Positions 42,724-55,200 of a DNA stretch of 64,000 bases are shown piece by piece. The stretch spans positions 2,914,001 to 2,978,000 of the forward strand of contig NC_087065.1 in NCBI RefSeq assembly GCF_963678635.1. Reading direction: 5' to 3'. The stretch comes from Symsagittifera roscoffensis. Lineage: Eukaryota; Xenacoelomorpha; Acoela; Convolutidae. Position 1 is the first letter of the stretch. Each line of letters starts with the position of its first letter. The translations under genes were made by a program, and so were the position numbers. The notes under the pieces are model-generated. The model was not told where the DNA came from. It did no database searches and saw nothing but the letters and a program-made list of their open reading frames with translations.

Positions 42724-45013
42724 TCTTGTCATCACAGAAATTGATAGGTTAGGTATCATTATAGATTAATTAGAATGACAAAATAGCTGGAAGCAGTTGT
42801 AATTCTGTTCACATTTCCGTCCGAATAGAAAGCTGCTCTTTCGATGAAGTTGAAACGTTACAATTTTACAGACCAGGATGTGATAATTGGTAACCAGGCA
42901 TCTGTTGATTCATTTCAAGTTGGCGAGAATGGGACATTTTGGATGCTGGCGGTAAACTTAATACTCATGGTTTGCTCAGAATTTGTGCCTTGGATAGCTT
43001 AAAATAGTTCGGACAGATATTTTGAACGCTGCGCTGCCGCTACTGGACGGGTGTTTTGATGGTTTATAAACCAGCCCAAAATATTTAAGTGTTTTGCAAT
43101 AGTTATGGAACGATTATGTAACAGTTACGAAAGTTATGCAAATTTCGTTCACATGATGTAACTTATTGGCCGGTTTATTTACTCTGAGCATTTTCGGTTG
43201 GCTCATATCTCGGCTGGTTTATAAATTTTAATAATCGTATTTTTCCAGCCTGGGAACACTGAATTTTCAGTTTTACCACGTTTTGATTGAACATGATTTC
43301 AAAATAACGAATACTGCAAAATCAAACTAACGTACTAAAAAGTTTATTTAAACTTAACCATGACAAACAAGTACAAACTTTTTCTTAATGCATTTTGCAA
43401 TGGGCTTAATTTTTTTGCTTGAAAACTTAAAAGACACACACTCCTATCCTTTTTCAAAAAACAACTGAGCAAACAGTATTTAGACATTAAGGTTGTAAGA
43501 TTGAAGCTGCAGCTAGTTATTTAATTATTTCATCGTAATTTATACCAACTTGAGATCCTCTAACCTATAAAATGTTAAATATGATGTTACTACTATCAAC
43601 TTACTGCTGGGTCTGGCTAGTTTTTTTTGTACACTTGAAAAAAAAACGTTCTGTTTTATGGACATCAAATTAACTCAGTGTTTCTCTCTCATATTCTAAA
43701 AATGATTTTTTGAAAAAGCTACTTTAGCCCTTAGAATGTTGAATTTGAGTTTTTGTAGAGGAATACGCTCGAAAACAATTTATATTTAAAACTCCAGTTG
43801 CTAAGTCAATAACATATCATCAAAATATTTTAAAACAAAAGAAATACAAACTGATGGTTTTGAGATTAAACAACGTTCGAAACAAAAACAGCTTCAGTTT
43901 GCAATTTTTTCTAAGGCTGTTCCCAAATAAAGATTTGAACAAGCTATTTTTTTCAACCATCCATTTGAAAATATGAACAACTATTTCTTTTTTTTTTCTT
44001 AGCTATGAATTTTTACAAGAAAAGGAGATGTTTTTTGTCTGTCCGGTTGTTATACAAATTGACATACAGACTAATAAACTCACAACGAAAATAACTGGGT
44101 ATCATCTTTAACCTTGTTAAACTGCTCATTACCCCAAAATTATAATGTTACACAATAAGGCCAGTTGAATTGCTCGAAAAACTTCTCAAACCAAATTAAC
44201 TGAAAAAGTTTTGCTCGTTTTGTTCTTGTCCTTTGTTCAGTTCCTTTTTGATATTGGTTTCATTAACGTTCCGATTGTTAAAAAATTAAGAAAAAATTTA
44301 AGCTTTTTTATCGAACGATTTTGAATTCTTACACGCAATTATGAAATTTTTGTAAATAAAAATCTGGCAGATATCAATGCCTCAAGTTTAATACAGGAAA
44401 AAAGTTTTCTTTCTACAATCAGTTTTCGCGAAATCATTGGAGTAAGAAAGTAGCCAAAGCTGTCAAAGCCGACGAATTGCTCGAAGTTTCCAAAATCCTT
44501 CTTCGGTCTAGCGTAGTGGACAACACAATTTAGCACTAAAATTTTTCTACAAAGAATTACGAAAAGTTAAAAAAAATCCAAGTCTTTTCATAAGTTATTT
44601 GGCGTTCTGAACCTTAAATATTACTAATTGATATTAAATGACATAGTTTACACAAGCAAATGAATCACTAGCTCAATAATCCGTTGCAAACAACTGGTTG
44701 TAGCGAAGCAAAATACTTTGAGCTCCTTTCTTAGTTTTTTTTGCATTTTGGAATTTTGAGTGAAAATTTTCAAAAACCAGATGAATGAGTTAAGTAATGT
44801 TTTACCCATCTGCTGACATTTTTTTCGGTTGATTATTATGTGTCAATTAACTTTGAAAAAATTTCCGAGTCGTTTTGAAACGCAATGATGCAGTACTCTA
44901 TTAAACAAACTTGCAAAAACACTACTTGCAGAGAGTTTTTTCGAACTGTAATTCAAAAACTCAAAAAACGTCTAAAAAATTTGATAAAAATTCATGTTAT
45001 GTGCAGCCATTAC

Positions 45014-45017
<4 letters not shown>

Positions 45018-45053
<36 letters not shown>

Positions 45054-45061
45054 AAAAACAA

Positions 45062-45120
<59 letters not shown>
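45018..45120. repeat. (TA)n microsatellite, unit B
   Basis: Two long alternating TA runs separated by a short A-rich interruption. Such a tract is a common cause of read dropout, and the orthologous part of unit C is a gap. Confidence 0.95.
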
Positions 45121-45765
45121 CATAAGATAGCTAAAGTGAACAACTACACAAGTTGATAGCATCCTACAGAGGTTCACATGAGACAGAAACTTCATAAAAT
45201 ACAAAAAAGCATGAAACAGATCTACCAAATCAAATGCTTGTGTTTATTATATCAGAATGAGCCTAATTTTTAGTCCACTAGAGTTGCAGCAGGATGAATT
45301 CACTGAAAGTTTGAGTAAAATCAGGCAAGAATCTAGAATTTTATCAAAGGATTACTGGAGTGGCGAAACTTTTGAGAGGTTTGAAATACTTTCGAGTAAA
45401 CATTACAAAAAATTTTTCATTTTTTAGATATTAATTGAGATCAGTAGTCATAAACAAACAGCCAAAGTTGACGCTTGATTAAACTTAGTAAAATTACTTA
45501 AAATTACAATTTTCGTTTTTAATAATTTTTTCTCGATTTCAAGTACAAAAATAAAAGTATATTTTTTGGTTTTTGACCTAATGCGCTTTTCAGATTGCTA
45601 AAACAAAATTAACTCTGTCAAAAAATTTTAATTTTAGATAAAAGCCCAGGTATCGAAAAAAAATCCGCTTTAAAACAAATTGCATAATTTTCAAATAAAT
45701 AATAGCAGTTCAAGTATTAGTTCAGTTTAGAGTCTACAGTATAAATGCATTTACAACTAAACAAG

Positions 45766-45850
45766 GCAGGATGGCTGGGTGGACAATTCTGAATGTACCA
45801 AAACTCAGGAAAAAAATCCCAGTAAAGTTTCGAGTCCCCCACGGGCCCAT
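45766..45850 (+). repeat. tRNA-derived (SINE-like) sequence, copy 2
   Basis: This is the orthologue of copy 1 in unit B. GCAGGATGGCTGGGTGG keeps the tRNA-like start, while the B box is decayed (GTTTCGAGTCCC). Confidence 0.55.
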
Positions 45851-46454
45851 GTATTGACTTACTAAAAAAAGAGGTTTTCATCCTATGCGCCCATCTTTTT
45901 AACTGTTTTTTCGTTCTATTTTGGTTCAGCCTTGATTAAGGCTGGCCGTCAAAAAGAACAATTTGTCTCAAGGTCATTTTTATCGGTCCAAGTGGCTAGC
46001 TTGCGCCGATTTGTACCGTTTTTGGGGAGATAATTGAATTGGTGTTTTTGCTGATGTTATATTCAAATGAAACATATGATTTATGGATTTTCGGAGAGCT
46101 TACTTGCTGATAAATGCTCTCATGAATTCAAACTTTTTGAACCTTCATTTTTCTAATTAACGGAGATTAGGCGCACATTTTGGTGCCCAACATGGGGCAA
46201 GAGTTACCTCAATGTTCAAAGGTTTTTCTGAAAAAGGCCTCTGCTTCGCGGCACAGCTCAACTGGCTGGTATGGACAGTAAAAATGAATTAAGCAGGCTT
46301 TGACTTGCAGTAGAACCAAAGCTGTCACCCATTTTCACAATTTGTACATTCTTTTTTTCGTTCCTTCCTAATTAGTCGTCCTCAAATTGGCGGTTTTTGT
46401 TGGAAAAATAACCATAAAAGTGTTAAAATAGTCTACGTGTATTTATTATTTCAG

Positions 46455-46574
46455 GTCTGTTAACGAGGTGATGAAAGACCAAGCACTGTTCAAAGAAAAA
46501 ACGGCAGGTGTTGAGAAAGTTCCATCGTCACAAATTATCTTCGACGCTGTTTATTGCTTGATTGCTTTTCAATA
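46455..46574 (+). pseudogene. Exon-like open block repeated in units A, B and C
   Basis: A T-rich tract ending TTTCAG precedes an open frame (VNEVMKDQALFKEKT to IIFDAVYCLIAFQ) that ends in TAA. Copies are at about 41128-41250 (with a premature stop) and 51194-51314 (open). The acceptor-like AG is kept in all three. It may be a remnant terminal exon of a gene or of a transposon gene. No family is recognised. Confidence 0.35.
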
Positions 46575-47280
46575 ATTAACTCGTAGACTAGAGCAGAATG
46601 GATGGCCTCATTGACCAGGGATGTTACTGATATGATTCCTGGTCGACCATTATAATTCCGGATCCGAGTGCAATAGGACAATAGCCTTAATACAGGCGTT
46701 GAATGCAAGTGAGGCCGGTATCCAGACTGTCGATTTCTGAGTCAACTGCAGACGTTTGTGTGAAATAGAGAATGGATTGCTGAACAATTTCTCTGCGACT
46801 GACCAAAAATTTAACAGCCCGCAACCGGTACCCGCCCAGTCTCCAAAAATTTAAGACGGTTCCAAAACATCACTTTCAAAAAACAATTAAATTCATGCTT
46901 AAAGCTTACATAAACTGTTATATATGTTCAAAATATCGTCTCAAGCTCTAGCATCCGATAATTTTTTGCGACACTCAAAGTTTTTGGGCAGTTCTGTTGA
47001 ACTGAGAATTCTTACAATCAGTACATAGACAAACTGCATGACATTTTTCTCGGTAGCAAAAAGTTTTGAAGGAATATAAAAGGAATACTAATCCATGAAC
47101 TCGTTTCTATGAAATTTCTATGAAAAGAGTAGAAAATTGTCTGAAAATCCTCAAAACGTTCCCAAATTTCTACGAAACTGTGCTGTGAGATGACATCAAC
47201 CTTATTTTAAATGCTCTGATAGTGATATGTCACGCATATTATATTGATTTTTTTCAGCCTCATTTTTCTTAAGCAGGTGC

Positions 47281-47901
47281 TGTTGGAAATTAACCAATTT
47301 GCCTGATCCCCCACCCACCTTGGGTGAAATTGCAAGCCAATTCGTTCAAGTAATTCAGAGCCGTTTTCGACGTCCCATTATTGACTTCGTTGCGTGATAC
47401 TAATGTTAAGTGGTCAGATACGGTGACAATTAATGGGGTAAATTGAAATTTTTCATTCTAAGTTTTTCCCTGTGTGTGTTGTTGGAGTCCAACCGACCTA
47501 TTTATTTTTCCAACCCCTTTGGTACTTAAACGTAACGTAGCCGTCCCATCAACCCAGGTCCCTTAAGCTTAGGTGTACGGTATTCAATCTGGGAGCAAAT
47601 TCCATTGATCACGCGCACCGCAAACTACCCGCTCCGTCGCAGAAGCGCATCAAAGATGCTTGCTTCACGAAACCAGGTCTAAGTTTGAACTTTATTGCTC
47701 GGGATTCTCAGAAAACTATACAGCACTACCTTCATCACTACTGTTCTCAACAAAATTTGGCACGACGCCATAAATAACTCAATAAGGAGGAACCGCAGCA
47801 ATACCAACTGAAAGTTGAGTAGTGAGCAACTTGTCAGTTTGTCATTAAAGTGTTAGACCAATGTTTGTGCAATCGCAAGCTGTAGATGCAACAAAACTGA
47901 T
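47281..47901 (+). repeat. LTR-like segment at the end of unit B
   Basis: It begins TGTTGGAAATTAACC and is almost identical to 51643-52264, which sits directly before the BEL/Pao body. It is likely a solo or truncated LTR of that element. It joins unit C at a short shared CTGATT, which suggests recombination at microhomology. Confidence 0.6.
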
Positions 47902-50606
47902 TCCATTGACAAGTCTTCAATTTTGTCGGAATGATCAAACAAGACAAAGAAGAACAAAAAAAGTACAGAGGGAGCGTCTTTGTTGCGGAATCCGCTTACA
48001 ATTCAGAAAATACCCAGAAAATTCGAGACCAATTAAACGGCAGTCGCAACATTCAAGGCTTTGCCTTGAGACGAGCAGTCTTGTTTACCTATGACTTTGT
48101 AGTAAGTTCTGTTTAATACCGTATCGCAAAGCTCGTATTAATACCGTATTTTGCTTGCAAAACATGACAACTAAGATTGAGGAGGGCATGGTGAAAGGAT
48201 TTATAGATGTCGTCTTGTTTTCTCAGCTAAACCAGGGTTCGAAATGGGTCGTTCGTATGCACAGCTATGGGTAGGACCCCCATTTGATTGTTACAAGCTG
48301 AATGATGAAAAGCTCCTCGTTAAGCGACTGATTTTTGTTCATTTTACCACATCTATTATACGGCATAATACCAGTATATGGGAAACAATAGGTGTTTTGT
48401 TGAAATTATTCTGATGAAATTACTGTTGTCATCACAGAAATTGATAGGTTAGGTATCATTATACATTAATTAGAATGATAAAATAGCTGGAAGCAGTTGC
48501 AATTCTGTTCACATTTCCGTCCGAATCTAAAGCTGCTCTTTCGATGAAGTTGAAACGTTACAATTTGACAGACCAGGATGTGATAATTGGTAACCAGACA
48601 TCTGTTGATTCATTTCAAGTTGGTTAGAATGGGACATTTTGGATGCTGGGAGTAAATTTATTACTCTTGGTTTGCTAAGAATTGTTGCCTTGGATCGCTT
48701 AAAATAGTTCGGACAGATATTTTGAACGCTGAGCTACTGCTACTGCATGGGCATATTGATGGTATATAAACCGGCCAAAAATACTTAAATGTTATGCAAT
48801 AGTTATGTAAAATTATGTAACAGTTACAAAATTTATGCAAATATCATTCATATGATGTAATTTTTTGGCCGGCTTATTTACTCCGAGCATTTTCGGTTGG
48901 CTTATACCTCGGCTGGTTTATGAATTATCTTCCATAAAAGTGCAGAGGCCATTTTTTCGATAAATTTTCATAAACGTGTTTCTCCAGCCTGTGAACACTG
49001 AACACCACGTTTTAATTAACGTTTTATTAAATTACTACGCTTTAATAAGTTACCACGTTTTAATTAAACATGCTTTCAAATTAACGACTACTGCAAAACC
49101 AAACTAACGTACTAATAAGTTTTTTTTCAAGTTAACCATGACAAACAAGTACAAAACGTTTCTTAATGAAGTTTGCAATTGGTTTAATTTTTTGGCCTGA
49201 AAAGTTATAAAAAGATACAACCTCCAATCCTTTTTCAAAAAACAACTGAGCAAACATTTTTTAGATATTAAGGTTGTAAGATTGAAGCTGCAGCTAGTTA
49301 TTTAATTATTTCATCGTAATTTATACCAACTTGAGATCCTCTAACCTATAAAATGTTAAATATGATGTTACTACTATCAACTTACTGCTGGGTCTGGCTA
49401 GTTTTTTTTGTACACTTGAAAAAAAAACGTTCTGTTTTATGGACATCAAATTAACTCAGTGTTTCTCTCTCATATTCTAAAATTGATTTTTTGAAAAAGC
49501 TACTTTAGCCCTTAGAATGTTGAATTTAAGTTTTTGTAGAGGAATACGCTCGAAAACAATTTATATTTAAAATTCCAGTTGCTAAGTCAATAACATATCA
49601 TCAAAAGATTTTAAAACAAAAGAAATACAAACTGTTGGTTTTGAGATTAAACAACGTTCGAAACAAAAACAGCTTCAGTTTGCAATTTTTTCTAAGGCTG
49701 TTCCCAAATTAAGATTTGAACAAGCTAATTTTTTCAAGGATCCATTTGAAAATATGAACAACTATTTCTTTTTTTTTCCTTAGCTATGAATTTTTACAAG
49801 AAAAGGAGATGTTTTTTGTCTGTCCGGTTGTTATACAAATTGACATACAGACTAATAAACTCACAACGAAAATAACTGGGTATCATCTTATACCTTGTTA
49901 AACTGCTCATTACCCCAAAATTATAAGGTTACAAAATAAGGCCAGTTGAATTGCTCAAAAAACTTCTCAAACCAAAATAACTGAAAAAGTTTTGCTCGTT
50001 TTGTTCTTGTTCTTTGTTCAGTTCCTTTTTAATATTGGTTTCATTAACGTTCCGATTGTTAAAAAAATTAAGAAAAAATTTAAGCTCTTTTTGGCGAACG
50101 ATTTCGAATTCTTACATGCAATTATGAAAATTTTGTATATAAAAATCTGGCAGATATCAATGCCTTAAGTTTAAAACAGGAAAAAAATTTCTTTCTACAA
50201 TCAGTTTTTGCAAAACAATAGGAGTAAGAAAGTAGCCAAAGCTGTCAAAGTCGCCGAATTGCTCGAAGTTTCCAAAATCCTTCTTCGGTCTAGCGTAGTG
50301 GACAACACAATTTAGCACTAAAATTTGTCTACAAAGAATTACGAAAACTTAAAAAAATCCAAGTCTTTTCATAAGTTATTTGGCGTTCTGAACCTTAAAT
50401 ATTACTAATTGATATTAAATGACACAGTTTACACAAGCAAACCATTCACTAACTCAAAAATCCGTTGCAAACGGCTGGTTGCATCGAAGCAAAATATTTT
50501 GAACTCGTTTCTTCGTTTGTTTTTGCTTTTTGGAATTTTGAGTGAAAATTTTCAAAAACCAGATGAATGAGTAAGTAATATTTTCCATATCTGCTGACAT
50601 TTTTTT

Positions 50607-50806
50607 NNNNNNNNNNNNNNNNNNNNNNNNNNNNNNNNNNNNNNNNNNNNNNNNNNNNNNNNNNNNNNNNNNNNNNNNNNNNNNNNNNNNNNNNNNNNNN
50701 NNNNNNNNNNNNNNNNNNNNNNNNNNNNNNNNNNNNNNNNNNNNNNNNNNNNNNNNNNNNNNNNNNNNNNNNNNNNNNNNNNNNNNNNNNNNNNNNNNNN
50801 NNNNNN
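50607..50806. other. Assembly gap, 200 N, inside unit C
   Basis: The left flank matches unit B near 44824 and the right flank near 46041. By comparison the missing piece is about 1.2 kb, not 200 bases, and should contain a TA run and the tRNA-derived repeat. Confidence 0.95.
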
Positions 50807-51193
50807 GTGCTGATGTTATATTCAAATGAAACATATGATTTTTGGATTTTCGGAGAGCTTACTTGCCGATAAATGCTCTCATGAATTCAAACTTTTTGAA
50901 CCTTCATTTTTCTAATTAACGGAGATTAGGCGCACATTTTGATGCCCAACATGGGGCAAGAGTTACCTCACGAAAAGTTACCTCACGCGGCACAGCTCTA
51001 CTGGCTGTTATGGACAGTAAAAATGAGTTAAGCAGGCTTTGACTTGCAGTAGAACCAAAGCTGTCACCCAATTTCACAATTTGTACATTCTTTTTTTTCG
51101 TTCCTTCCTAAATGGTCGTCCTCAAATTGGCGGTTTTTGGTGGAAAACTAACCATAAAAGTGTTAAAATAGTCTACGTGTTTTGTCATTTTAG

Positions 51194-51314
51194 GTCTGTT
51201 AACGAGGTGATGAAAGACCAAGCACTGTTCAAAGAAAAAACGGCAGCTGTTGAGAAAGTTCCATCGTCACAAATTATCTTCGACGCTGTTTATTGCTTGA
51301 TTGCTTTTCAATAA
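51194..51314 (+). pseudogene. Exon-like open block, unit C copy
   Basis: Same block as 46455-46574, preceded by ATTTTAG and open to a TAA. The single difference seen in the peptide is Ala for Gly after KEKTA. It lies about 330 bases before the LTR-like segment. Confidence 0.35.
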
Positions 51315-51642
51315 TTAACTCGTAGACTAGATTAGAATGGATGGCCTCATTGACCAGGGATGTTACTGATATGATTCCTGGTCGACCATTATAATTCCGG
51401 ATCCGAGTGCAAAAGGACAGAAGCCTTCATCCAGGTGTCGAGTGCAACTGAGGCCGGTGTGCAGTCTATCCGAAAATTTCTATGAAAAGAGTAGAAAATT
51501 GTCTAAAAATCCTCAAAACGTTCCCAAAATTCTACGAAACTGTGCTGTGAGATGACATCAACCTTATTTTAAATGCTCTGATAGTGATATGTCACGCATA
51601 TTATATTGATTTTTTTCAGCCTCATTTTTCTTACGCAGGTGC

Positions 51643-52264
51643 TGTTGGAAATTAACCAATTTGCCTGATCCCCCCACCCACCCTGGGTAAAATTGCAAGC
51701 CAATTCGTTCAAGAAATTCAGAGCCGTTTTCGACGTCCCATTATTGACTTCGTTGCGTGATACTAATGTTAAGTGGTCAGATACGGTGAAAATTAGTGGG
51801 GTAATTTGAAATTTTTCATTCTAAGTTTTTCCCTGTGTGTGTTGTTGGAGTCCAACCGACCTATTTATTTTTCCAACCCCTTTGGTACTTAAACGTAACG
51901 TAGCCGTCCCATCAACCGAGGTCCCTTAAGCTTAGGTGTACGGTATTCAATCTGGGAGCAAATTCCATTGATCACGCGCACCGCAAACTACCCGCTCCGT
52001 CGCAGAAGCGCATCAAAGATGCTTGCTTCACGAAACCAGGTCTAAGTTTGAACTTTATTGCTCGGGATTCTCAGAAAACTATACAGCACTACCTTCATCA
52101 CTACTGTTCTCAACAAAGTTTGGCACGACGCCATAAATAACTCAATAAGGAGGAACCGCAGCAATACCAATTGAAAGTTGAGTAGTGAGCAACTTGTCAG
52201 TCTGTCATTAAAGTGTTAGACCAATGTTTGTGCAATCGCAAGCTGTAGATGCAACAAAACTGAT
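51643..52264 (+). repeat. Probable 5' LTR of the decayed BEL/Pao element
   Basis: A 622-bp segment starting TGTTGGAAATTAACC is shared nearly base for base with 47281-47901 and is followed by BEL/Pao internal sequence. BEL/Pao LTRs commonly start TGTTGG. The 3' end is uncertain because no clear tRNA primer site follows, and no matching 3' LTR is found downstream of the pol remnants. Confidence 0.55.
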
Positions 52265-55200
52265 GATAAATAGTGAAAGAATTGTTTTAACAAATATTCT
52301 CGTTCTGAACGTTGTCTAAGAGTTTTTGTCTAAGCGTACGGCTAAGGATCAGATACTAGTTGAGAAGAATAAAAAGTTTCACCAGCCTCTATCCCTTGAG
52401 TTGAAGACTCTTCTCCTTCCTAGGCGTTATAGTGCAAGTCTTAACATAATTAAAACGAGTAAGAAGCGTAACCGCTTACCACTTAAAGCTTGAAAAATTA
52501 TTAAAACACGCTACAGCAGAGGCTTTGGTTGATTCAATTACTCATTAAATATTGTTTCCTGTTTAGAGAGTATCCGTAAAATAGTGTCAATTTGTGAAAA
52601 TTTGGACAAAAAAACAAAAAAAGAAACGCAAGGTAACTGAAGCTCATCTAAATCTACAGAATGAGCTGCTTAAAGGTCACTCCTTAATACTCGATTACAT
52701 TGCGAATAATACTCGCACCGCAAAAATTGATAATACTGTATACAATTGTAAAACAGCTGCGGAAAAAAGATGTTGACATAACTGAGCAATTAATTAAAAT
52801 AGGGGAAAATTCGAAAAGCCTGAAAAAATTATTGCTCAGCAAAACCTTTGGCTTAAGAAAATGAAATGAACGATAAAGTAATGAATGATGCCTAGAGTTA
52901 CAAGATGAGCCTTGAACCTTCGTCAGTCCGCGCACCTGGCATTACAGGCAGCAAGATGTCATTACAAAAAACTACATCCTCACTCTCGCACAAAACAAGA
53001 GACTCAGAAGCAAGAGTATCTGAAAACAGGTCTAACATCGCTAATAAGTCTAAAGAAGATAGAAAACCTGAGTCACATAAGTTTGGTAAATCTGCTTCCA
53101 CTTGTTATACATCTACGTCTACTGGTCACACTAAGTCGTCAAGTGAAAAACTGCATAAATTGGTTTCGTAAAACGACGCCACAAGGAGCGACGGAGCGGG
53201 TAGTTTGCGGTGCGCGTGAGCATTTTCTAACACTAGCCATATATTCGGCGCACGGGATTTGCCTGCGATACGGGAAAGGCAGTATCGATTGACATGATAT
53301 TACTGATTGACATGTTACTGATTGAACATGTTACTGATTGACACGATATTGAATCGTCTAAATGAATGCTGCCGATTGCATCACTTGGTATGTCCTCGGA
53401 TGTAACCAGTCTCCTGAGGGTGGTTCATTGTGATAGTGCATCTACGCACTCTTAGGTGTCTTCTTCACGCGTCCCTTTCTCAGCTTAGTAAGGGAGCCCG
53501 TTAGCTTGTCAATTAGTGTTTTCAAATCAACCACCATCGTTGACAATCAGAAGGTCAAAATTACTGTTTCCTCCTGGCCGATTAAAAGTGATTTGTTGTT
53601 CCCCCTGTGTGAACTTGTTAGAGAAAATACTCGGATTGGTTCTCAGAATTAATCAATACTGCTGGTTTGCAGAATGAATATCCACAATTAGCACCTATAA
53701 CGCACTCAATATATCTATGAGGACGTTCAACTTATTATAGTACTACTACCACGCCATTACACACATTGAAATCATCTTTGGATTTTATAAAAACTCACTG
53801 TGATGCGTTTGCTAACCGATAGGTTTGGTTGTATGTGGTCCGTTGCTGCTGTTTGTTGGTTCTGCTTCTTCGTAATTTAAGTGTGTTGTTGAAGATTCCT
53901 ATTAACTGATCAGATAAAATTCTGCTACGAGTTTGAATCCTATGGGGCTTTCAAACAAGTCGATATGCACATTCCACCGCATTTAAACATGCTTTATCTA
54001 TTCTTAGTTTTGAAACCGTTCACAATGGCGAATGATACATTGTACCTATGCTTTGGATTGATAAAAATCTCAGTCTACCAAACAATTATTACTTTTTACT
54101 CGCCCCATTTGACACATTGGAGCAAAGGTTAAGTGAAGACCCCGAACTGCGCCAAAGATAAGCAGACACAATTAGAGCGGATATTAGGAAAGGCTATGTC
54201 ACTACTGTCGAACCGCATGATCCACATAAGCGTTCTGATCGCGATTGGATCTTTCACACCATCCCGTTGTAAGCCCGAACAAGCCGAGTAAGGCGCGCCG
54301 AGTCCTCAATGGGACTTCTAGGTTTTACGGCTCATCCTTAAATAGGTCCTTTTTAGTGGACCCGGACCTGCTCCAAAACTTAAATTTTGTACTTTGGCGA
54401 TTCCGTCAAACAATAACACCGTCGACGCGGATGTAGGGTACAAAAGTCCTCGCAAGGGATCAAGTTTCGCTCCGTTTTTTGTGGCGGGAGGATATCATTT
54501 CCGATGTGGTAGCTCACCAGTACACTAGCCATATATTCGGCGCACGGGATTTGCCTGCATGCGCCAATTTTTCCTTGCAAAATACAGCAAATGATAAAAT
54601 ATTCATACCCTGAGGCCGCATCAGTGGTAAGTAAAAGCTTTTACATTGACGATTACTTGGACTCGTTCGAGTACATGAACGGTGCAATTAAGATTAGCCG
54701 TGATTTGGTTTCGTTGCTCAAGTTGGGAGATTTAATTCGCCTCAATTTGTCAGTAATGCTGATGAAATTACTTTAACAATGAGCCCCGAGGTTTGCGAAA
54801 CCCCTTCTTTGACCATCAAAGAATATATCCCGTGCCGAGCAAACATCACACAATGGTCTTAAGTGAGACCATGTTAAAAACACATTGAGTGTTAGCAGAG
54901 GTGTAGATCTTCCTCTCGATAAGGCAAAACTCATCGAACCATCTTCAGTTTCGTCTCTTCTGTGTTTTACCCTGTTGGGTCAGTAGCTCCATACACAGTT
55001 AGCGCCCGTATTTTGCTTAAAAATATTTGGAACATCAGCGGCCAGAGTCAGGGTGACATCAGAAATAAGTTAGTAGAATTGCTTTCCGGTCTCCCACTCT
55101 TAGCGCAGCCGACTATTCCTCGCTCTTCTTTCTTAGAACTTGTCGATCAAATTGAACAAAATGCTTCGGTGATAGCTAGCGGGACTTTTTCTGTGATGTT

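Larger units (their letters stand above)
41423..47901 (+). repeat. Tandem unit B of a large triplication
   Basis: It starts with the same block as unit A and ends at the junction where TTCCATTGACAAGTCTTCAA begins unit C. From about 43480 to 44825 it is nearly identical to unit C 49240-50606. It contains a 223-bp insertion (42501-42723), a long TA run, an exon-like block at 46455-46574, and a 0.62-kb LTR-like tail (47281-47901). Confidence 0.8.
47902..52264 (+). repeat. Tandem unit C of a large triplication (5'-truncated)
   Basis: It starts about 550 bases into the unit relative to A and B and continues in the same order to the LTR-like tail. It lacks the 921-bp and 223-bp insertions, and about 350 bases near the end (46745-47100 of B). 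It contains the second scaffold gap. Confidence 0.75.

Noticed and set aside
35371..48116. Repeated 61-78 aa frames (QDKEE, VAESAHNSENTQ) in units A, B and C as a gene family
   Set aside because: They lie in a repeat that also occurs diverged near 61.3 kb without a conserved frame. Unit B is disrupted and no splice or start context supports them.
50454..50834. 126-aa minus-strand ORF across the second gap
   Set aside because: It depends on the N run, and the sequence beneath is missing repeat DNA.
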